Source: Candidatus Kariarchaeota archaeon (GTDB lineage Archaea > Asgardarchaeota > Heimdallarchaeia > Heimdallarchaeales > Kariarchaeaceae). Taken from it: a stretch of DNA of 10,938 nt. A program made the translations under genes and the position numbers. The stretch lies in contig JAEOUB010000326.1 of assembly GCA_016839545.1 (NCBI GenBank), forward strand, positions 1 to 10,938, in the 5' to 3' direction. Under the pieces are notes generated by a model, which searched no databases, was not told the DNA's origin, and worked only from the letters and a program-made list of their open reading frames with translations. This document shows, piece after piece, positions 5,979 to 10,938 of the stretch (the first letter of the stretch is position 1; the number at the start of each line of letters is the position of its first letter).

Positions 5979-7667
5979 ATGGAGAATCTATCTCAAGATA
6001 GACAAATTGAAGATTTTGCACCGCCATTTTCGGGCCTATTTGGGCTCATCAACCTGGCATGGATTGTTGTAAGCATATTTGACAACAAACTAGATCCTGA
6101 AAAATGGATATTCTTAGGGTTGATGTCATCCGGTGCAGTCTTGACGGCTTACTATCTGATTATTGCGAGAAAAGAAAAGGAACCCTTACGACAGACTGCA
6201 GCATTCTTTTACCTCATTACGTGGTTGGGAATTGGTTTGTTCAGCAATATGAACAAGCCACTGTTCGAATTTGTATTTCTTTCAAGTACAGTGACCATCA
6301 ATCTGAGACAGGCTATGTACACAGTATTGCTACCGGTTCTAATTGTCTGGATTCAGCCAGCAAGTAGTGATTACTTCTTTGGATTGCGGGAGGCTAGCGA
6401 TGAAGAAAAGACCAAAGGGCTCTGGAAAATCAGTGTTATCCTTATTATCATCTTGAATATCATCACGGTTCCACCCATAGCGGAATTCCTGATAATTATC
6501 CCCTTGATATACGAACACACATCACTATACAAGATGAAAAAGGATACACTACCCCTTCTCACATTACATATCCAAAGGGAATTGTTCCATAAATTCGCCG
6601 TGCCCATTTCAATGCTAAAAGGAGTCGTCATCATTATGGTGGCATTTCTCTTTGAGATGATCACTTCACGGTTTTGGTTACTTATACTTCTCCTTTATTT
6701 TGTAATGTCAATTGTCTGGTTTATCGATTTTCTCGTACCACAGGAGATGAGGGGGAGATCAGAGAGTAGAATAGATGAGAAAGATATCGAAGATAAGATT
6801 GAAAAGAGAATGGAGGAATTTTTCAATAGAGATAGTAAAAATCGAAAATCCACAAAAACCAAATCCTCGAAATCCTCAGATCGATCACCCCCCGCACAAT
6901 CTGATGAAATCAAAGTAGAAGTGGTAAACCTCAAAGAAAATCGTGAAACTAATTCTGACGTAGTTTTGCATGATAATTCAGCAGTTCTTATTCCTGATAG
7001 AGAGAAGGCTATTGGAGAAAAAGCCCATGCGTTAGGCAAGAGAGTAAGAACAGAGCTTTCAAAACCCCAGTATAACCTAAATCACATCATGAGTACCCTC
7101 AGTAAGGAAGATTTCAGCAAGGCATACCGTGTTGATACCGCAGGTTATGAATTTGACTCAAATGAAGGACCCTGGTCTCCTCCAAAAGATCTGATTCTAT
7201 TTCCTCTGGAATTAGCAGAATATGATTATAGGAGAGAGGATGAGATCCTGCTTCTTGGTTTTAATCGACCTATAGAAGAGGGATCTGCGACTATTACCGC
7301 CAATTTTGGTGGCCAAAACAAAACTCGAGAATTCAAGGTCAAGGGAAACCAAGTTCAGATCGGTGATACCACATTCCATATGAAGACGCTCGTTCTGACC
7401 CGAGAGCAATGGGATGAAACCAGATCCCAGTTAGAATATATCGATGATGTGAAGGATATATCATATACCGGTTTTAGTACACTTCATGATCTACAGGAGA
7501 AATTGGCAACAATGTCACAAAAATGGATAGAAATGCGAAAACAGGCCGAAGTGGCAGCAGTCAACTTCATGGCAGGATTGTTAGGGTCAAATGATCCCAT
7601 ATTCATCAACCGCCAAGAGTACATTGAAGGCACATATCATGCACTTGAACCGGCTGATGAAGAGTAG
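5979..7667 (+). CDS. Multi-pass membrane protein with large soluble C-terminal domain
   Basis: I do not recognise the family. From the ATG at 5979 the protein has 562 residues. The first 260 or so contain about seven or eight hydrophobic helices, for example LFGLINLAWIVVSIF, IFLGLMSSGAVLTAYYLII, AAFFYLITWLGIGLF, YTVLLPVLIVWI, VILIIILNIITV, VVIIMVAFLFEMI and LLILLLYFVMSIVWFI. Next comes a strongly charged, probably disordered linker (about 260-340) with a lysine/serine-rich patch, KSTKTKSSKSS. The remaining 220 residues look globular and soluble, with a beta-rich part (TITANFGG...REFKVKGNQVQIGDTTF) and a helical end. The open frame extends to a TTG at 5919, but the ATG has a better-placed TATA-like box. 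The gap from the preceding gene is 61 bases. A transport, sensor or anchoring role cannot be chosen from sequence. Confidence 0.75.
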   Translation: MENLSQDRQIEDFAPPFSGLFGLINLAWIVVSIFDNKLDPEKWIFLGLMSSGAVLTAYYLIIARKEKEPLRQTAAFFYLITWLGIGLFSNMNKPLFEFVFLSSTVTINLRQAMYTVLLPVLIVWIQPASSDYFFGLREASDEEKTKGLWKISVILIIILNIITVPPIAEFLIIIPLIYEHTSLYKMKKDTLPLLTLHIQRELFHKFAVPISMLKGVVIIMVAFLFEMITSRFWLLILLLYFVMSIVWFIDFLVPQEMRGRSESRIDEKDIEDKIEKRMEEFFNRDSKNRKSTKTKSSKSSDRSPPAQSDEIKVEVVNLKENRETNSDVVLHDNSAVLIPDREKAIGEKAHALGKRVRTELSKPQYNLNHIMSTLSKEDFSKAYRVDTAGYEFDSNEGPWSPPKDLILFPLELAEYDYRREDEILLLGFNRPIEEGSATITANFGGQNKTREFKVKGNQVQIGDTTFHMKTLVLTREQWDETRSQLEYIDDVKDISYTGFSTLHDLQEKLATMSQKWIEMRKQAEVAAVNFMAGLLGSNDPIFINRQEYIEGTYHALEPADEE

Positions 7668-7846
7668 TATTATCCCTATATTTTAGTCTTTAATTCAAAC
7701 CATATACATATTTTAGACATACAATAACATATGTCTATATTTTAACAATATAACATGTTTTAGAATTTTAATTTTTAAATTAAGATTATATATAATATCT
7801 ATGTTTTAGTCATAGAGATCCGATGCCCACATACGATATCTAATTT
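7668..7846. other. AT-rich gap between convergent genes with recurring TRTTTTAR motifs
   Basis: This 179-base gap between two convergent genes is far richer in A and T than the rest of the window. TRTTTTAR occurs at 7679, 7709, 7738, 7756 and 7802, and a related ATTTTTAG overlaps the downstream gene's stop. T-runs on both strands make it a likely place for transcription to end from both sides. No open frame of convincing length and no RNA gene is seen. Confidence 0.5.
7714..7737. repeat. Inverted repeat, 8-base arms
   Basis: TAGACATA, then CAATAACA, then TATGTCTA: the two 8-base arms are perfectly complementary around an 8-base loop, and TATTTTAA (7738-7745) follows on the plus strand. The position between convergent genes suits a weak terminator hairpin, or a protein-binding site. 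The arms are AT-rich, so a stable hairpin is uncertain. Confidence 0.4.
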
Positions 7847-9568
7847 TTAGAGATCAAAATCAGGCAGGTCAGGTACATCCTCGTCTTCATCATCTTCATC
7901 CTTTTTGTCCTTAGATTCCGATGAGACCGGATCTTTATCCTCTATTCTTCCACCTAAACTTGCTGGCCCAGGCATCTTCGTCTCTCCAACTGGTTCGTCT
8001 GCATCGGCTGCTGCCCTTCTTCTTGCCAGAATATCTTTCAACTCAGATAGCTGAGACACAGGACCACCTCCGCCTCCGCCTCCCGGAGGTTGCTTGGGAG
8101 CAGCTTTCATCGCTGGTTTTTCCGAGTCAGGGGCAGAACTAAGTTGCACACCTTCCAATTTGTTTGCAGCAGGTCCTTCTTTCAGATTTGGACCACCACC
8201 AGGTCCAGCTTTAAGATTAGGACCACTTCCACCAGGGCCCATTTTCAGGTTCGGACCCCCTGAAGGAGCTTTGAGGTTGGGGCCACCACTGGGTGCTTTC
8301 ATATTTGGACCTCCAGCTGGAGCTTTCATGTTGGGACCTTTCATATTTGCAGTGCCAGCAGGAGCCGCCTTTGCTGCAGGTGCCCCTCCACCACCACCTC
8401 CGAATGCACCATAAAGGTCTTTCAAGGAGATGATTGTCTTTACAGCCTGAGTAGGAGTCAATCCTGAATTACGGATGATGTCCATTTCATCTCTATCAAG
8501 CTGAATTGTAATAGTAAGTTGATCATCCCCACCCGTTGCTACACGCTTGTCCTCTTTCAATTGTTCAAATTCGGGAAGAGAAGCAAGTGCTTCAATTGAG
8601 TCTACTCCTTGATCCTCCAGAATATCGGAAATTAAATTCAAAGCTGACTCCGGTCGCTTATATCCTCCAAACCTTGCAACTGCAGTAAGATCACGAGTCA
8701 CCCAGTAATGTTGGAGTAAAGCTCTTTTACGAAAGTCCATTGCAGTCCAGCGATCTCTCGTGGCAACATCACCTTGAATTCGATTGAGCCAAGTCGAGAT
8801 GGAACTATCGCTCATTCTCCTGCGTGTGGTCTTCGTTATGAAATATGCCTGAGATGGAGACATTTGCCTTCTGCGCCATCGTTCGTATATCTTGAGGAAG
8901 TTTACGGTTCTTTTTGGAAGAATCAATACACGATATCCATCACTGCGATTGTCATGTATTGTCACCTGTCTTGCTTCAAGGTCAACATCAGAGAGGTTAA
9001 GGTTGATAGTCTCAGCAATCTGAGCGCCTGTTGCATAAAGAAATTCCAGTATTGCCCGATCTCGTATGTGACTGGCTTGCTGATTGAGAAGATCAAGATC
9101 TTCCATCGTAATAATCCGTTTACCAACCTTACGTCTCTCAGTTTTCGCAAGTGTGGTCGCCTTTACTGACTCACCATCACCAAGCTCTGAGATAATAGAC
9201 TCAGCCTTTCCAACAGGTCTTTTGTCTTCCTCAGCCTCAAGTGCTTTTTCACGGATAAACTTCTCGTATTGTACTACAGGACTCTCTGCTTGAAATTCAC
9301 CAGAGTCCATCAGGACCCTATAAAATGTCTTCAGTATGGATCTTGAAGCATCTTTCTCCTGTTCAAGGAGGAATTTTTGGACATCCTCAAAATCTGCATC
9401 CCAAAGTGACTTGTTATGAATTAGAAGAAATGTTCCAAATTCACCAATAGTTTTCTCATATCTTGACCTGGTTGATCCAGCTAGGGTATTGTAAAGTCGG
9501 AAAGTATCTATGGCCTCCTGATTCTTAGTCTCGTTCTTCTTGCGACGAATAAACGGTCTACGGGCCAT
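7847..9568 (-). CDS. Tyrosine-recombinase-like protein, probably inactive, with repeat-rich tail
   Basis: This 573-residue protein has several regions. Residues 30-105 resemble the N-terminal SAM-like DNA-binding domain of Xer/integrase proteins. Residues 155-315 resemble the catalytic domain (RDRAILEFLYATGAQIAETINLNLSDVD, AMDFRKRALLQHYW, ARFGGYKRPESALNLI). The key residues look lost: the first arginine (TGLR) is Q183, the HxxR histidine is M277, the LGH histidine is Y303, and the tyrosine nucleophile position is L312. Only R280 of the second motif remains. Residues 350-387 look like a ribbon-helix-helix motif. Then follow glycine runs, GPN[L/M]K repeats (about 408-466), a short basic helix near 500-515 and an acidic C-terminus ending DVPDLPDFDL. 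It probably binds DNA without cutting it; the role is unknown. The start ATG has a strong AAGGTGAG site, and the gene follows the ribbon-helix-helix gene by 15 bases. Confidence 0.8.
   Translation of the reverse strand: MARRPFIRRKKNETKNQEAIDTFRLYNTLAGSTRSRYEKTIGEFGTFLLIHNKSLWDADFEDVQKFLLEQEKDASRSILKTFYRVLMDSGEFQAESPVVQYEKFIREKALEAEEDKRPVGKAESIISELGDGESVKATTLAKTERRKVGKRIITMEDLDLLNQQASHIRDRAILEFLYATGAQIAETINLNLSDVDLEARQVTIHDNRSDGYRVLILPKRTVNFLKIYERWRRRQMSPSQAYFITKTTRRRMSDSSISTWLNRIQGDVATRDRWTAMDFRKRALLQHYWVTRDLTAVARFGGYKRPESALNLISDILEDQGVDSIEALASLPEFEQLKEDKRVATGGDDQLTITIQLDRDEMDIIRNSGLTPTQAVKTIISLKDLYGAFGGGGGGAPAAKAAPAGTANMKGPNMKAPAGGPNMKAPSGGPNLKAPSGGPNLKMGPGGSGPNLKAGPGGGPNLKEGPAANKLEGVQLSSAPDSEKPAMKAAPKQPPGGGGGGGPVSQLSELKDILARRRAAADADEPVGETKMPGPASLGGRIEDKDPVSSESKDKKDEDDEDEDVPDLPDFDL
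8172..8347 (-). repeat. Coding tandem repeats GPN[L/M]K
   Basis: Inside the recombinase-like gene, six GPNMK or GPNLK units plus one degenerate ANMKG unit are spaced by about 8-11 residues rich in A, P, S and G. The proline/glycine content predicts a flexible, disordered, positively charged segment. The near-identical codons of neighbouring units suggest recent duplication. Confidence 0.8.
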
Positions 9569-9573
9569 GATTT

Positions 9574-9581
9574 CTCACCTT
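9574..9581 (-). promoter_or_regulatory. Strong ribosome binding site of the recombinase-like gene
   Basis: On the minus strand AAGGTGAG lies 5 bases before the ATG at 9568, a strong match to the archaeal GGAGGTGATC consensus. It sits immediately after the stop codon of the upstream gene, supporting co-transcription of the pair. Confidence 0.7.
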
Positions 9582-9583
9582 TA

Positions 9584-10234
9584 TTAAATAGTATCGAGCA
9601 TCGGGTATCCGAGCTCAATTGCTGCTTCCTGAATGGCATCTGCAATGAGTGCTTCTTTCCAACCGGGAGCTTTCTTGTCCTGATCCTCAAGCCATTCCTT
9701 CAGAGATCTGTCAATCTCAATTTGCTGGACGGCAGTTTTCAGATCAACAGTGGTTCCCTGTTGTTGGAGGAAACGTCTAATCCTCTTGTAGACTTCCTCT
9801 TCCTTATCTACCTCTAATACATCGGCAAAATCAACACCCTCTACAGTCTCATCATCATCTCCTTTTGATCTCTTCCGTAACTGGGAAGGTTTCGAGGTTC
9901 CAATTTGCTGTTGTGAATCGATAAGACGACCGATCAAGGAATTGAAAGTATCCTGTAAGGTTGCAAGTCTGATTTCCATTCTCCGTTCCAGGTTCATCAA
10001 CGAAGTAACGATAAGGTCGAGTAATTCGTCTTCATCATCCTCCTCTTCGTCGTCCCGCTTGTAGAGTAAATCCTCAATCAGAGAAGTAACGACAGACGTC
10101 ATAGAGGTGGAATTCTTGTGTGCATATGCCTGAAGATCTGTTTTTGTATCCTGATCAATCCTCACATGGATATACGTGTAATTGTCCTCATCATCTATGA
10201 GCTTCTTACTCGTTGAGTTACTATCTTCAGCCAT
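9584..10234 (-). CDS. Ribbon-helix-helix DNA-binding protein with coiled-coil and C-terminal domain
   Basis: In this 216-residue protein, residues 20-57 form a ribbon-helix-helix motif: the strand YIHVRID, helix DTKTDLQAYAHKNS, then helix MTSVVTSLIEDLL. Such proteins dimerise through the strand and bind operator-like DNA. Next is an acidic run (61-70, mostly D and E), a helical and probably coiled-coil stretch (71-108), a basic patch (KPSQLRKRSK, 115-124), and a helical C-terminal domain (147-216) I cannot assign. It is the first gene of an operon with the recombinase-like gene, 15 bases upstream of it. GTGATT about 5 bases before the ATG may serve as ribosome site. It could be a chromosome- or plasmid-organising protein, a regulator, or a partner of the next gene, whose product also carries a ribbon-helix-helix-like motif. 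No toxin is adjacent, so a simple antitoxin is unlikely. Confidence 0.8.
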   Translation of the reverse strand: MAEDSNSTSKKLIDDEDNYTYIHVRIDQDTKTDLQAYAHKNSTSMTSVVTSLIEDLLYKRDDEEEDDEDELLDLIVTSLMNLERRMEIRLATLQDTFNSLIGRLIDSQQQIGTSKPSQLRKRSKGDDDETVEGVDFADVLEVDKEEEVYKRIRRFLQQQGTTVDLKTAVQQIEIDRSLKEWLEDQDKKAPGWKEALIADAIQEAAIELGYPMLDTI

Positions 10235-10406
10235 CTGTAATCACTTTTCCTCAAAGGCTTAAGTATGCTTGGAATAAGTTCTTAATAAGGGCAGACCTTC
10301 TACATCTGAAAATATGTATGAAACACAATTTTGGTTTACTCACGATTTGATGACATTCATGAGATAGATTAAAATTTTGTAGAGTTTCACATACTGATGA
10401 GACGCA
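10235..10406. promoter_or_regulatory. Divergent promoter region
   Basis: This 172-base region separates the ribbon-helix-helix operon (minus) from the coiled-coil gene (plus). For the plus gene, GATTAAAATTTT (10367-10378) is a TATA-like element predicting a start near 10398, and GATGAG (10396-10401) is a ribosome site 5 bases before the ATG. For the minus operon, CTTATTAAG (10281-10289) and TACTTAAGC (10257-10265, minus-strand reading) are weaker candidates. AATAAG occurs twice, 5 bases apart (10273-10289). The region could carry operators for the ribbon-helix-helix protein, but none is clear. Confidence 0.4.
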
Positions 10407-10938
10407 ATGTTTGGTAGAGGTTCTAAGAAAACTTTATTCGACTACATAGAAAGCCATGATCCATATAATCCTATTGAGGATTTGATCAGGCCAAAATACC
10501 TTGACGGTACATCAATTGAGCACAAAAATCTTGAATCAGATATTTCTGAATACTGGGATCTCCTGCATCCACTGGTTGCAGATTTTATCAATTCTTATGC
10601 CAAGGAATACCAGAAACTTGCTGATGAAGCTGCCAACGCTAGAACTGATATTGATGGAGTAAGGAGGAGTCTATCATTCGAGCAACAGAATGTCAATGAC
10701 CTCAATGACAGAATCCGAGAATTACAGAAGACATTGCAAGAAGAAGCTGTGGTACGTCGTGACCTGGAAGAGAGATTACGAGACGAACGTGCTCAGGTCA
10801 CCGCCAAGTTCGAAGAGGAGAAAAGAGCACTTGAGCTTGTTGCATCTTCAAAACTTCCTGAAGGAACTTCAATGGAGGATTTCCTATCCAAAGTACAAGA
10901 AGGAGCTGCAGATAGTGCAGAAGTTAAGCGGTTACAGG
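10407..10938 (+). CDS. Coiled-coil protein, 3' end beyond the window
   Basis: From the ATG at 10407 the frame stays open to the right edge (177 codons), so the protein is cut at its C-terminus. It begins MFGRGSKKTLFDYIESHDPY, continues with IEDLIRPKYLDG, and from about residue 60 to 145 is a long charged heptad-like helix (for example NDLNDRIRELQKTLQEEA and RRDLEERLRDERAQV). A break (SSKLPEGTSMEDFL) follows, then further helix. I recognise no named family. The start is supported by GATGAG 5 bases upstream and a TATA-like element before it; the ATG at 10397 in another frame stops after six codons. The gene is divergent from the ribbon-helix-helix operon and shares its intergenic region, which suggests joint control or joint function. 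Confidence 0.75.
   Translation, partial: MFGRGSKKTLFDYIESHDPYNPIEDLIRPKYLDGTSIEHKNLESDISEYWDLLHPLVADFINSYAKEYQKLADEAANARTDIDGVRRSLSFEQQNVNDLNDRIRELQKTLQEEAVVRRDLEERLRDERAQVTAKFEEEKRALELVASSKLPEGTSMEDFLSKVQEGAADSAEVKRLQ

Noticed and set aside
6695..7039. 114-codon minus-strand open frame inside the membrane-protein gene
   Set aside because: It is serine/phenylalanine-rich, as expected for the antisense of a charged lysine/glutamate linker, with no independent support.
7847..7880. Acidic C-terminal DVPDLPDFDL as an ESCRT MIM-type motif
   Set aside because: Only the LP pair fits; the second proline of the MIM2 pattern is missing and no ESCRT gene is nearby.
8172..8347. CRISPR-like array
   Set aside because: The repeats are in frame, short and protein-coding, with no unique spacers of uniform length.
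8094..8414. Proline/glycine-rich open frame on the plus strand
   Set aside because: It is the mirror of the GPN[L/M]K and glycine repeats of the minus-strand gene; repeats keep the opposite frame open. No ribosome site precedes it.
8774..9169. 131-codon open frame on the plus strand inside the recombinase-like gene
   Set aside because: It is opposite a well-supported domain with conserved blocks, and its translation has no recognisable motif.
7847..9568. Integrase of an integrated element
   Set aside because: Catalytic residues appear lost, and no attachment-site repeats, tRNA gene or other mobile-element genes are visible in the window.
9584..10234. Antitoxin of a toxin-antitoxin pair
   Set aside because: The protein is much longer than typical ribbon-helix-helix antitoxins, and neither neighbour resembles a toxin.

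Overview
The window looks archaeal. Genes are compact and intronless. Several starts have Shine-Dalgarno matches such as AGGTGA or GATGAG, while others sit about 24-27 bases downstream of a TATA-like box, as in leaderless archaeal transcripts. One protein ends in an archaeal/eukaryotic RNA polymerase RpoH/Rpb5 assembly domain. In front of that domain is a region resembling the Rpb5 jaw domain, which is normally a eukaryotic trait, so an Asgard-type or related archaeon is a reasonable inference. The sequence does not prove the lineage. Base composition is moderately AT-rich.

Left part (1-2700): the tail of a possible gene running in from the left edge (1-177) overlaps the end of a DUF2797 (GIY-YIG-like, cysteine-rich) protein gene on the minus strand. 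Divergent from that gene is a PfkB-family kinase of the adenosine-kinase type. It converges, with 3 bases between stop codons, on a small HEAT-repeat protein gene.

Centre (2700-7670): three genes follow on the plus strand. The first encodes a 473-residue Rpb5-like protein with three tandem jaw-like modules and a C-terminal RpoH domain. The second encodes a gamma-glutamyltransferase-family Ntn hydrolase with no visible export signal. The third encodes a membrane protein with about seven or eight transmembrane helices and a large soluble C-terminal domain I do not recognise. Spacing and TATA-like boxes suggest each may have its own promoter.

Right part (7668-10938): an AT-rich gap between convergent genes holds recurring TRTTTTAR motifs and an inverted repeat. 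Beyond it is a two-gene minus-strand operon: a ribbon-helix-helix protein (10234-9584), then 15 bases later a tyrosine-recombinase-like protein (9568-7847). The second protein appears to have lost most catalytic residues, and it carries a second ribbon-helix-helix-like motif, GPN[L/M]K repeats, glycine runs and an acidic tail. Divergent from this operon, and cut by the right edge, is a gene for a charged coiled-coil protein that begins at 10407.

The two loci most worth attention are the Rpb5-like fusion and the right-hand cluster. The cluster looks like a DNA-binding, probably structural or regulatory, set of proteins rather than a working recombination system.
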